Source: Moorena sp. SIO3H5
Lineage (GTDB): Bacteria > Cyanobacteriota > Cyanobacteriia > Cyanobacteriales > Coleofasciculaceae
Direction: 5' to 3'
Length of the DNA stretch: 46,239 nucleotides
NCBI RefSeq assembly: GCF_010692395.1
Contig: NZ_JAAHHS010000029.1
Span: forward strand, 1,621-47,859
The position numbers and the translations under genes were made by a program. The notes beneath the pieces were generated by a model, which saw only the letters and a list, made by a program, of their open reading frames with translations, was not told where the DNA came from and did no database searches. Every line of letters begins with the position of its first letter. Position 1 is the first letter of the stretch. This document shows positions 1-8,157 of the stretch, one piece after another.

Positions 1-2069
1 AATTTCTGCCATCCATAGCTACTAAATGGGCTTTGAGGAGTGTAAAAAACTGCCGCTTGGCGTTGACCTATCTTAAGTAGGTGGTCAACTAAAATATCAG
101 TTTCGTCTTCAGTAGTAGGTACAGTCCGAAATAAAAAATTTCGAGGGTTACTTGTGAGTTCTGTTGTCATCGCATAGGGAGCAATCAATACCAGCTTCCC
201 ATTTTGATAAGTATCTACAGCGGCAAGAGTTGTTTCACTACTCCAGTGACCGATGACTCCTAGAATACTCGATTGCTTCACCAATAAGCTTGCTCTTGCT
301 TTCGCCTCCTCTTGACGATTGGCATCATCAGCAATTAAGACTCTGAGTCCAATCCTATTATTAATCCCTTTACGCTCAGGCCGTTGGCCAGGCTTCGCGC
401 TCAGAAAATCTTTACCTGGAAATTGCTGAATCAGTTGGTTATTGTCTTCAAAGAGTCCCAAATTAACTTCCGTTTGAGCTTGGGCAATTCCTCGCATAAT
501 TTCTTTAGCAGCATTAGCATCTTTTACTGATTGATTTGGGTTATCTTGATTTGGGGTATCAATTATGGGAATTGTAACAGCTATTGTATAATAGTTTTTT
601 CCTTCAGCTTCCAGTAGCGCATTATTCAAGTAAATTAAGGTTTCCGGATCCGCTCCATCCTGTTGCCAGGATTGTTTAAGTAACTTAACAGCTGTTGTAT
701 AGTGAGCTTTTGTCCAAAAGCAATTCCGAACTTTTTTCCTAGTTTCTTGACGCCAAATTCCTAAATAATTTCTGAATGGCTCCTGACACGTGGCTACTAA
801 CTTCACACTCCGTTCCTTTAAGTATGGTGCAGAGGTTGTATCCAGTATTTCTTCTCCATAACTAATCTTGTCTCCTAGTGGGTTAGGCTCTGTGGCAATT
901 TTATAAATTCCATAAATGCTAAGGATCGCAACAGTTCCTAACGCTAATTTAATCAAAAGTTTAACTAATGATCCTGACACTGGCGAACGCCAAGGTTGTG
1001 CTTTAGGATGGTGATAAATCACCGGTAACCAGGTGGCGTAGGGTAATTTTTTCTCTAATCGATTCTCTAGATAATGCAGTCTTTTTCGTGCTAGTTTAAC
1101 TGCCTTATGGAGAGACTTTCCTTGAGAAAATTCTTCCAAAAATAACCTGAGAAAAGTCTGGGCAACTTCATCGGGCACTGGCTCTTTCATAATAATGGCT
1201 TGTGGCATTTGTAATCTAGCTAGACGATTGGCTAAACCTAAGCCATCACAGCTATTAAATATAGCTAGCTTCAAGCCGTTTTTAATGGCTTGCTTGAGAC
1301 CAGGAATTAAATCATCAATTATAATACTGTCTTCCTGATTAATATAAATTCGACCGGTTTCATCATTAGATTCGCTAGAACTATGACCAGCAAAAAACAG
1401 AATATCCCAGCCTTCTTTTTCCCAAAGTTTTTGGTCTAACTCCTCTCGTGTCGGTTCTACTAGAAAGCAAGAGGATGAGTCTAAATTAGAGACTTGCTGC
1501 CAATAGTTGCGGTCAGCTTCGATATCAATTCCGTCACTGTTACCAAGAATGGCTAATAGTCTGACTCGATTTCTCAGTTTAGTTTCTGGAGTTGGCTGGT
1601 ATTCCAAGGGAATTAAACTAAATTCAACGGAGTCATGATTATTTTCCCATACATCCCAGAGGTGCCATGGTAATCGTTGAAGCTGAGGATTATCGGTCTG
1701 AATCAATACCCGAGTATCACGATGACGGCTTAACTCAGTTGTTAATTGATTTCTGATCTTGTCAAAGCCATCCGATTTAGAATTCAGCCATTGGTTAATA
1801 TTGTTGCTTAACTCGTCAACCAATTGCTCACAGGATTTAACCGAAGAGATGTACACTCCTTTGGGAGTTAAGCGCGGCTTTCGGTAAAAATACTCTAAAG
1901 TACGATATCCTTGCTGCCAATCGGTGTATAGTTGATAAATTTCGGGGTTTGGTGCCAACCGACTCATAATTTTTCCTTCAGCTGACTTGTCTGTTGTTCC
2001 CCATGTCAAAGTGACTCGAATTCCACTATCTAGGTCACCATCTAGTGTTAAAATAATTACTCTATTCAT
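1..2069 (-). CDS. CHAT protease-TM-periplasmic binding receptor, copy 1 (C-terminus off window)
   Basis: The gene starts with ATG at 2069 and reads open to base 1, so about 689 residues are visible and the C-terminal third lies outside. It aligns base for base with the gene at 4631-7354 apart from in-frame indels: a 36-bp deletion just before the membrane helix, a 15-bp gain in the linker, and one extra codon. The caspase-like CHAT domain has AGHS (around 1382-1393) and FNSCDG (around 1243-1260), the family's His and Cys. A single hydrophobic helix follows, then the start of a type I periplasmic-binding-protein fold. Likely role: an inner-membrane receptor with a cytoplasmic protease and an extracytoplasmic sensor (inference). 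A short dispersed repeat is inserted in frame at 374-403, as in copy 2. No frameshift is apparent over the visible part. Confidence 0.85.
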   Translation of the reverse strand, partial: MNRVIILTLDGDLDSGIRVTLTWGTTDKSAEGKIMSRLAPNPEIYQLYTDWQQGYRTLEYFYRKPRLTPKGVYISSVKSCEQLVDELSNNINQWLNSKSDGFDKIRNQLTTELSRHRDTRVLIQTDNPQLQRLPWHLWDVWENNHDSVEFSLIPLEYQPTPETKLRNRVRLLAILGNSDGIDIEADRNYWQQVSNLDSSSCFLVEPTREELDQKLWEKEGWDILFFAGHSSSESNDETGRIYINQEDSIIIDDLIPGLKQAIKNGLKLAIFNSCDGLGLANRLARLQMPQAIIMKEPVPDEVAQTFLRLFLEEFSQGKSLHKAVKLARKRLHYLENRLEKKLPYATWLPVIYHHPKAQPWRSPVSGSLVKLLIKLALGTVAILSIYGIYKIATEPNPLGDKISYGEEILDTTSAPYLKERSVKLVATCQEPFRNYLGIWRQETRKKVRNCFWTKAHYTTAVKLLKQSWQQDGADPETLIYLNNALLEAEGKNYYTIAVTIPIIDTPNQDNPNQSVKDANAAKEIMRGIAQAQTEVNLGLFEDNNQLIQQFPGKDFLSAKPGQRPERKGINNRIGLRVLIADDANRQEEAKARASLLVKQSSILGVIGHWSSETTLAAVDTYQNGKLVLIAPYAMTTELTSNPRNFLFRTVPTTEDETDILVDHLLKIGQRQAAVFYTPQSPFSSYGWQK

Positions 2070-2496
2070 TTCTATTGATTGCCGTATTTTGCTAGATTGC
2101 CAGATCCAATAACCTACAGGAGTCTGCTTGACTCTGATTCACTGACGAAAATTTGCATGTTGATGATTAGCGCTGTTACTCCCTCAGGATTTACTAGGAA
2201 TTTTAATCCTAAGAATTGTAATTCAAACAGCGCTTTGAGTTATGGGGGTATGGGATTTAGGCAACTAGCATACTTTATAGTATATGGATAATACCATATT
2301 TTTGATATTATCCAGAAATATTTAAACTATCTTCACACTCATTTGAACAAAATCGCGACGCATTCCCCCACCTGGGCGTAGGCCACGCTACGGGAACGCC
2401 AAATCAAGACACCTTTTCATAAAACCTTATTTTTAGACTGAAGATAAATATATGGGTAGATTCAGGTAACTAGCATTGCACAAAAAAAGACAAACA
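2070..2496. other. intergenic, duplicated region between CHAT copy 1 and the GRDP fragment
   Basis: No gene is supported. Bases 2070-2330 match 7355-7620 closely, and 2391-2496 match 8041-8157, so this is the first copy of a duplicated divergent promoter region. Copy 2 carries about 376 bp more in the middle. A dispersed repeat (GGCCACGCTACGGGAACGC type) is at 2375-2400. Confidence 0.6.
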
Positions 2497-2730
2497 ATGA
2501 TGAACCTTCAACAAACCCAACTCTATCAACGCCTTCAGGCATTTTCTTTAGATGACCCTGATGCCAAATTTCCCTTTAGCAAGCGACTAGCTCGGGAAAA
2601 TCAGTGGAGTCTTAAATACACTCAGCGGGTAATTGATGAATACAAAAAATTTGCGTTTCTAGCAGTAGTAGCTGACCATCCCGTCTCCCCTATGGTGTTT
2701 ACAAATTCAAAGGACGAAGCGATGCACTGA
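2497..2730 (+). pseudogene. truncated 5' fragment of the GRDP/TIGR04222-like membrane protein gene
   Basis: The first 65 codons match the intact gene at 8158-9852 almost exactly, up to about base 2692 (…DHPVSP). The sequence then diverges into unrelated DNA and reaches a stop at 2730. The VDxxWHxHL motif, all membrane segments and the Gly/Cys tail of the full protein are missing. The fragment ends where the tandem duplication joins DNA resembling the 3' flank of a CHAT receptor gene, so the break is best explained by the duplication junction. A TTG at 2476 could extend the frame by seven codons, but the tandem ATGs at 2497 and 2500 match the intact gene. Function is unlikely. Confidence 0.8.
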
Positions 2731-2826
2731 GGTCTTGGGGAGCCAGTTGCTCCCCACACTTTCCACACTTCCCTTACTCTTCCCCCTAAGCCGAAGTTCC
2801 TTATTATTGACGCAGGCAGCCTTCAA

Positions 2827-2847
2827 CCGCCTATCTTTAGATGGCGG
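2827..2847 (+). repeat. IS left-end hairpin with bulged T
   Basis: Imperfect palindrome: CCGCC (2827-2831), unpaired T (2832), ATC (2833-2835), loop TTTA (2836-2839), GAT (2840-2842), GGCGG (2843-2847). The layout of 5 bp, bulged T, 3 bp and a 4-nt loop is identical to the right-end hairpin. In IS608, TnpA recognises subterminal hairpins carrying an extrahelical T, so this is the likely TnpA binding site at the left end. Confidence 0.8.
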
Positions 2848-2883
2848 ATGAAGGCAAGGTAGCGCTTTTAAGCGCCGTCTTCA

Positions 2884-3294
2884 TCAATGAGTATTGTGAT
2901 GAGGGTCATTAATATATTTCATAATGACTTTAGAACTGACACTACCTGCGGTTGTGTGAAAATATGAACGAGTCCACAAGCTTGGAAGCTTCAGCAGGTG
3001 AGGAAATTCTCGTCTTAGATAACACGATGACCTACCTTTGAAAGCTTGCACAACCTGGGTAATAGAATAATTGGGCTGATGACAAACGAACAAGTGAATG
3101 TGGTCGGGTGCTATTTCAACGGCTTTAATTTCCCATTCTTTCTCAATAGCCAATTCATAAAATATTTCTCTACAGCGTGTTGCGACATCCCCGATTAGGA
3201 CAGGTTTCCTCCTCTTGGGAATCCATACTAGATGAACACACGCCAATCCCACTGAATGGTTATGATGCTTGTATTTTATAGACTTCAGTCTCAT
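2884..3294 (-). CDS. tnpA: IS200/IS605 Y1 transposase TnpA
   Basis: This 136-residue single-strand transposase has the size usual for the family. The HUH metal-binding motif is seen as PDHIHLFV near the middle, and a Tyr in VIMKYIND near the C-terminus is the candidate nucleophile. N-terminal HLVWIPKRRKPVL fits the family's opening strand. TnpA cuts and rejoins the top strand at the element's ends after recognising the subterminal hairpins. ATG at 3294 is the only sensible start. The frame is intact, so it could still mobilise the element even though the neighbouring tnpB is broken. A small hairpin, GCGCT-TTTA-AGCGC (2862-2875), lies just past its stop. Confidence 0.92.
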   Translation of the reverse strand: MRLKSIKYKHHNHSVGLACVHLVWIPKRRKPVLIGDVATRCREIFYELAIEKEWEIKAVEIAPDHIHLFVCHQPNYSITQVVQAFKGRSSCYLRREFPHLLKLPSLWTRSYFHTTAGSVSSKVIMKYINDPHHNTH

Positions 3295-3620
3295 TGTTGA
3301 GTTGTTTGGCGAATCCTATCGACAACTAGATGGTACTGTGCTATGTTGATAGCAGCAAGCAAACAACCATATTGACTCGGTCGAATCAATGCTAGTTTTA
3401 GAGTACAAAGTCAAAGCCAAACAAGCTCAATATCAGGCTATTGATGAAGCCATCAGGACAGTTCAATTCATTCGCAATAAGTGTTTGAGGTACTGGATGG
3501 ATGCACCCAGAGAAGCCAATATATTGCGTTTTGACTTAAACAAGTACTCAACAGAACTACGCAACGAATTCATTTTTGTTAAAGACCTTAATTCTATGGC
3601 TTGTCAAGCATCTGCTGTTC

Positions 3621-3645
3621 GCGAAGCGTGCGCGTTAGCGCATAC
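3621..3645. repeat. 25-bp insertion that breaks tnpB
   Basis: The 25 bases beginning GCGAAGCGTGCGCG split an otherwise continuous tnpB. They resemble the dispersed GCGAAGCGTGGCC-type repeats found at 374-403, 5641-5671, 15369-15398 and elsewhere in the window. Because 25 is not a multiple of three, the reading frame shifts. Confidence 0.65.
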
Positions 3646-4499
3646 GGGCGTGGTTGGCAATTTCTCGGTTTTACGACAATTGCAAGTATCATAAACCAGG
3701 AAAGAAAGGATATCCCAGATTCCAGAAAGACAACCGCTCTGTTGAGTACAAAACCACGGGTTGGAAGCTTCACCACACAAAGCGGCGTATCACTATTACT
3801 GATCAAAAAGGTATTGGTGAGCTGAAGCTTTTAGGTAAGTGGGATATTCATATCTATCCTGTAAAATCTATCAAGCGAGTTCGTTTAGTACGTCGGGCTG
3901 ATGGCTATTATTGCCAGTTTTGTGTTGATATTGAGTGTGTTGATGCTCAGCCCAAAACAGGTCTTGAGATTGGGCTAGATGTTGGTCTGGAGTTTTTCTA
4001 TACTGACTCCAATGGCTACCAAGAACCTAATCCCAGGTTCCTAAGAATTGCTGAATCTGACATCAAACAGGCTCAACGTCGCATCTATAAAAAGCAGAAA
4101 GGTTCGATTCGACGCCGTCAAGCCAGAGCTAGATACTCCAGAAAACACTTGAGAGTAAGTAGGCAACGGAATGAACATGCCAAGAGAGTGGCGCGTAACG
4201 TCTGCAAATCTAACGATTTAGTAGCCTATGAAGACTTAAGGGTTAGCAATATGCTCAAGAACCACTGCTTAGCTAAGTCAATCGCTGATGCTAGTTGGTA
4301 TCAGTTCAGACAGTGGATAGAGTACTTTGCTGCCAAGTTTGAGAAACTAGCTGTTGCTGTTCCACCACACTACACTAGCCAACAATGCAATCAGTGTAAA
4401 CGGGTAGTCAATAAATCTCTGTCTACTCGTACTCATGTCTGTCAGTGTGGCTGTCAGTTGCATCGGGACACCAACGCGGCTATCAACATTTTGCAGAAG

Positions 4500-4640
4500 G
4501 CAAAATCTAGGGTAGGGCATACCCGAAGTAACGCTAAGGGAGTAGCAACCTCTACTTTGCTTGGGGCAACCCTGGTAGAGCAAGTAGCTACGGTGAACTT
4601 AGAATCCCCGTCGCTAAAGCGCGGGGAGTGTCAATCTTGC
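4500..4640 (+). ncRNA. candidate omega RNA region at the IS right end
   Basis: In IS200/IS605 elements the TnpB guide RNA is made from the 3' end of tnpB and the right end, with the guide taken from the flanking DNA. By position, the scaffold would end near the right-end hairpin and the guide would start about 4632-4640, reading into the CHAT copy 2 3' end. The limits are approximate and rest on family knowledge, not on a recognised sequence. Confidence 0.35.
4606..4626 (+). repeat. IS right-end hairpin with bulged T
   Basis: Imperfect palindrome: CCCCG (4606-4610), unpaired T (4611), CGC (4612-4614), loop TAAA (4615-4618), GCG (4619-4621), CGGGG (4622-4626). It has the same 5 bp, bulged T, 3 bp, 4-nt loop design and strand as the left-end hairpin. 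It lies inside the last codons of tnpB. Confidence 0.8.
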
Positions 4641-7354
4641 TGTTTGTGATCACAAGAAGAATACTCAAGGGGCACAAACTCTAACCCAAAGAAGCTCTTC
4701 GGACAAGGCACGATATGAACTAATTCTCCAGGAGGATTCTTGCGATGACCGTTGGATGTAAACTCAATGGTTCCTGTTGCACCCTCGGCACTAAAATCAG
4801 GACTTGCTAATGTTTTCTGGATACCCTTACGTGTCGGTTTCTTTGACATTTCTAACGCCTTAATGAAGGTACGAGTGGCATCATAGGTCATAGCTGTGGT
4901 CGGATTTACTGATCCATACCACAATTTATCAGTGTCTTCAGTAAATTGTTGGTTGGGACTGCTTTGGGGATGCCAGGGAACAAATAAAACTACTTTCTCC
5001 AATAGCTTTGAATCTTCGATGCTTAGAGTCTGGGGACTGTAGAGAACCCATCCCCCTACTATCAAATTACGACTGTTGTTAGTTTTGATTAACTCAATAG
5101 AATTCTTCAAAGCATCAGTGATGTTACCATCTGGAAATAACACCAAGGGGGTTTCCCCATATTTCCTTACTTCCTCTAGGGCTTTGTTGGCGTTGAATTT
5201 ACTTTTGGATAAATCATTCTCTCGGACTTTTATGATCTTTCCTCCCTTGGCTTGAAATTTTTGTTTGAATTTCTGCCATCCATAGCTACTAAATGGGCTT
5301 TGAGGAGTGTAAAAAACTGCCGCTTGGCGTTGACCTATCTTAAGTAGGTGGTCAACTAAAATATCAGTTTCGTCTTCAGTAGTAGGTACAGTCCGAAATA
5401 AAAAATTTCTAGGCTTAGTTCTGAGTTCTGTTGTCATCGCATAGGGAGAAATCAATACCAGCTTCCCATTTTGATAAGTATCTACAGCGGCAAGAGTTGT
5501 TTCACTAGTCCAGTGACCGATGACTCCTAGAATACTCGATTGCTTCACCAATAAGCTTGCTCTTGCTTTCGCCTCCTCTTCACGATGGGCATCATCAGCA
5601 ATTACGACTCTGAGTCCAATCCTATTATTAATCCCTTTACGCTCAGGCCGTTGGCCACGCTTCGCGTTCAGGAAATCTTTACCTGGAAAGTCCTGAATCA
5701 GTTCGTTATTGTCTTCAAAGAGTCCCAAATTAAATTCCGTTTGAGCTTGGGCAATTCCTCGCATAATTTCTTGAGCACCATTGGCATCTTTTTCTGATTG
5801 ATTCGGGGTGTCAATCATGGGAATTGTAACAGCTATTGTATAATAGTTTTTTCCTTCAGCTTCCAGTAGCGCATTATTCAGGTAAATTAAGGTTTCCGGA
5901 TCCGCTCCATGCTCTTGCCAGGATTCTTTAAGTAACTCAATAGCTCTTTTATAGTGAGTTTTTGTCCAAAAGCAATTCCGAACTTTTTCCCTGGTTTCTT
6001 GACGCCAAATTCCTAAATAATTTCTGAATGGCTCCTGACACTCGGCTAGTAACTTCACACCCCGTTGCTTGGAGTATGGTGCAGAGGTTGTATCCAGTAT
6101 CTCTTCCCCAGAACTAATCTTATCTCCTAGCTTGTTAGGCTCTGTGGCAAGTTGATAAATTCCGTAAATGCCAAGGAGCGCAACAGTAGCTAAGGCTAAT
6201 TTTATCCAACGGTTTACAGATGGTGCTTCCTCTATAGGTGGTGCAGTTTCTTCCAATGATACTGACACTGGCCAACTCCAAGGTTTTGCTTTAGGATGGT
6301 GATAAATTACCGGTAACCAGGTGGCGTAGGGTAATTTTTTCTCTAATCGATTCTCTAGATAATGCAGTCTTTTGCGTGCTACTTTAACTGCCTTTTGGAG
6401 AGACTTTCCTTGAGAAAATTCTTCCAGAAAGAACCTGAGGAAGGTCTGGGCAACTTCATCGGGCACTGGCTCTTTCATAATAATCGCTTGTGGCATTTGT
6501 AATCTAGCTAGACGATTGGCTAAACCTAAGCCATCACAGCTATTAAATATCGCTAGCTTCAAGCCATTTTTAATGGCTTGCTTGAGAGCTGGCATTAACT
6601 CATTAATCAGAATACTGTCTTCATTATTAATATAAATTCGACCGGTTTTATCATTACATTCACTATAACTATGGCCAGCAAAAAACAGAATATCCCAGCC
6701 TTCTTTTTCCCAAAGCTTATGGTCTAACTCCTCTCGTGTCGGTTCTACTAGAAAGCAAGAGGATGAGTCTAAACTAGAGACTTGCTGCCAATAGTTGCGG
6801 TCGGTTTCGATATCAATTCCGTCACTGTTACCAAGAATGGCTAATAGTCTGACTCGATTTCTCGGTTTAGTTTCTGGAGTTGGCTGGTATTCCAAGGGAA
6901 TTAAACTAAATTCAACGGAGTCATGATTATTCCATACATCCCAGAGGTGCCATGGTAATCGTTGAAGCTGAGGATTATCGGTCTGAATCAATACCCGAAT
7001 ATCACGATGACGGCTTAACTGAGTTGTTAATTGATTTGTGATCTGGTCAAAGCCATCCGATCTAGAATTCAGCCATTGGTTAATATTGTTCCTTAACTCG
7101 TCAACCAATTGCTCACAGGATTTAACCGAAGAGATGTACACTCCTTTGGGAGTTAAGCGCGGCTTTCGGTAAAAATACTCTAAAGTACGATATTTTTGCT
7201 GCCAATCGGTGTATAGTTGATAAATTTCGGGGTTTGGGGCCAACCGACTCATAATTTTTCCTTCAGCTGACTTGTCTGTTGTTCCCCATGTCAAAGTGAC
7301 TCGAATTCCACTGTCTAGGTCACCATCTAGTGTTAAAGTAACTACTCTATTCAT
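4631..7354 (-). CDS. CHAT protease-TM-periplasmic binding receptor, copy 2
   Basis: This 907-residue protein has three parts. Residues 1-365 form an N-terminal region plus CHAT caspase-like domain, with the conserved LPWHLWD (133-139), His228 in FFAGHS and Cys273 in FNSCDG, the presumed catalytic pair. Residues 383-403 form one hydrophobic helix. Residues about 503-900 resemble a type I periplasmic binding protein (branched-chain amino acid receptor type): YYTIAVTIP, GVIGHWTSETT, KLVLISPYA, MTYDATRTFIKAL. By the positive-inside rule the protease would be cytoplasmic and the sensor periplasmic (inference). Residues about 562-573 (NAKRGQRPERKG) come from an in-frame dispersed repeat. The stop lies at the IS right end, so the final residues or stop may be IS-derived. 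Copy 3 ends CDYQKQE and this one CDHKQQD. Confidence 0.9.
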   Translation of the reverse strand: MNRVVTLTLDGDLDSGIRVTLTWGTTDKSAEGKIMSRLAPNPEIYQLYTDWQQKYRTLEYFYRKPRLTPKGVYISSVKSCEQLVDELRNNINQWLNSRSDGFDQITNQLTTQLSRHRDIRVLIQTDNPQLQRLPWHLWDVWNNHDSVEFSLIPLEYQPTPETKPRNRVRLLAILGNSDGIDIETDRNYWQQVSSLDSSSCFLVEPTREELDHKLWEKEGWDILFFAGHSYSECNDKTGRIYINNEDSILINELMPALKQAIKNGLKLAIFNSCDGLGLANRLARLQMPQAIIMKEPVPDEVAQTFLRFFLEEFSQGKSLQKAVKVARKRLHYLENRLEKKLPYATWLPVIYHHPKAKPWSWPVSVSLEETAPPIEEAPSVNRWIKLALATVALLGIYGIYQLATEPNKLGDKISSGEEILDTTSAPYSKQRGVKLLAECQEPFRNYLGIWRQETREKVRNCFWTKTHYKRAIELLKESWQEHGADPETLIYLNNALLEAEGKNYYTIAVTIPMIDTPNQSEKDANGAQEIMRGIAQAQTEFNLGLFEDNNELIQDFPGKDFLNAKRGQRPERKGINNRIGLRVVIADDAHREEEAKARASLLVKQSSILGVIGHWTSETTLAAVDTYQNGKLVLISPYAMTTELRTKPRNFLFRTVPTTEDETDILVDHLLKIGQRQAAVFYTPQSPFSSYGWQKFKQKFQAKGGKIIKVRENDLSKSKFNANKALEEVRKYGETPLVLFPDGNITDALKNSIELIKTNNSRNLIVGGWVLYSPQTLSIEDSKLLEKVVLFVPWHPQSSPNQQFTEDTDKLWYGSVNPTTAMTYDATRTFIKALEMSKKPTRKGIQKTLASPDFSAEGATGTIEFTSNGHRKNPPGELVHIVPCPKSFFGLEFVPLEYSSCDHKQQD
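5641..5671. repeat. dispersed repeat inserted in frame in CHAT copy 2
   Basis: The core GGCCGTTGGCCACGCTTCGCG lies within the coding sequence and encodes about nine residues missing from copy 3. An equivalent insert is at 374-403 in copy 1. Other members of this GGCC-n-GGCCACGCTnCGCGAACGC family are at 2375-2400, 15369-15398, 17485-17510, 25323-25354 and 25541-25567. Confidence 0.7.
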
Positions 7355-8157
7355 TTTTATTTATTGCCGCATTTTTGTAGATTGCCATATCCAATAACCT
7401 ACAGCAGTCTCCTTGACTCTGATTGACTGACGAAAATTTGCATGTTGATAACTAGCGCTGTTACTCCCTCAGGATTTACTAGGAATTTTAATCCTAAGAA
7501 TTGTGAGTCAATCAACGCTTTGAGTTATCGGGCTATGGGATTCAGGCAACTAGCAGACTTTCTAGTATAAGAATTATACCATGTTTTTTATATTACCCAA
7601 AAATATTCAAACTATCTTCAAATTAGTTTGAAGCCAGACTGCCGCTCTCATGGTATTGGTAAGCAAATATACTGCTACGCGCAAGTCAGCAAAGTGGCAA
7701 CTCAGAAGTCAAAAGTAAGCTATGACTTGAGCTACCTAAATCATTTGTAAAATATGCAAAATTGTAAATTATTACTGGGAAAAGGTTATAGCGATCGCTT
7801 CGGCTAATATATTTTACGAATCATATAGAATTGCTATAAGTTTCAGAGTTTAGGAGCGATGCCTCAGGTGCGACCCGTGGCGAATTTAATTACGGGTCAA
7901 ACGCACCAAAGCCCAACCTGCGGGGGTTTCCCTATAAGCGACTGCCGTGGTCTCCCCCACTCGCGCTTTGCATGGCTGACAATGTCAAACACCTTAATGC
8001 CTAGTGCTATATCAGGCTGCTGAGAAATGGGATTGACCGTAGATCACCCTACGGGAACGCAAAATCAAAACACCTTTTCATAAAACCTGGTTTTTGGGCT
8101 GAATATAAATATATGGGTAGATTCAGGTAACTAGCATTGTACAAGAAAAAACAAACA
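7355..8157. other. intergenic region between divergent CHAT copy 2 and GRDP genes
   Basis: No gene is seen. The outer parts match 2070-2496. The extra middle part (about 7620-8040) holds a HIP1 octamer near 7793, the hairpin repeat at 7866-7907, and a second repeat type (GGTTTCCCTATAAGCGACTGCCGTGG-like, 7916-7985) that recurs near 31,300 and 39,650. It presumably contains the promoters of both flanking genes, but none could be fixed. Confidence 0.5.
7866..7907. repeat. AGGTGCG…CGCACC hairpin repeat
   Basis: AGGTGCG and ACCCGT at the left pair with ACGGGT and CGCACC at the right around an AT-rich loop (GGCGAATTTAATT). Relatives lie at 28879-28929, 39579-39625 and, degraded, at 41591-41634. 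Confidence 0.7.

Larger units (their letters stand above)
2805..4632. mobile_element. IS200/IS605-family insertion sequence with divergent tnpA and broken tnpB
   Basis: The element of about 1.8 kb has a Y1 transposase (tnpA, minus strand) and a TnpB gene (plus strand) transcribed apart from each other, the IS605 arrangement. Matching 21-nt hairpins lie near both ends (2827-2847 and 4606-4626). The ends are approximate and were placed by comparison with the 3' flank of the third CHAT gene. The left flank (…cctaagccgaagttccttatt, to about 2807) resembles 10803-10825, and the right flank (tcttgct, from about 4635) resembles 10851-10857. The element therefore landed at the 3' end of CHAT copy 2. 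No target duplication is expected for this family. Confidence 0.85.
3389..4649 (+). pseudogene. tnpB: TnpB RNA-guided nuclease, frameshifted
   Basis: The N-terminal frame (3389-3694) and the C-terminal frame (continuing from about 3646 to 4649) together make a normal TnpB of roughly 410 residues, but they are in different frames. The break coincides with 25 extra bases at 3621-3645; removing them restores …QASAVRAWLAISRFYDN. The C-terminal part keeps the three RuvC acidic residues (GLDVGLE, YEDL, HRDTNAAINI) and the CxxC…CxCG zinc finger. TnpB nucleases cut DNA next to a transposon-adjacent motif, guided by an RNA from the right end. The 3' end overlaps CHAT copy 2 by 19 bp, convergently. A separate protein starting from TTG 3654 would lack the N-terminal wedge region and probably be inactive. 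Confidence 0.88.

Noticed and set aside
2079..2291. 70-codon open frame next to CHAT copy 1
   Set aside because: The matching region of the duplication (7364-7580) does not preserve it, so it is not a gene under selection.
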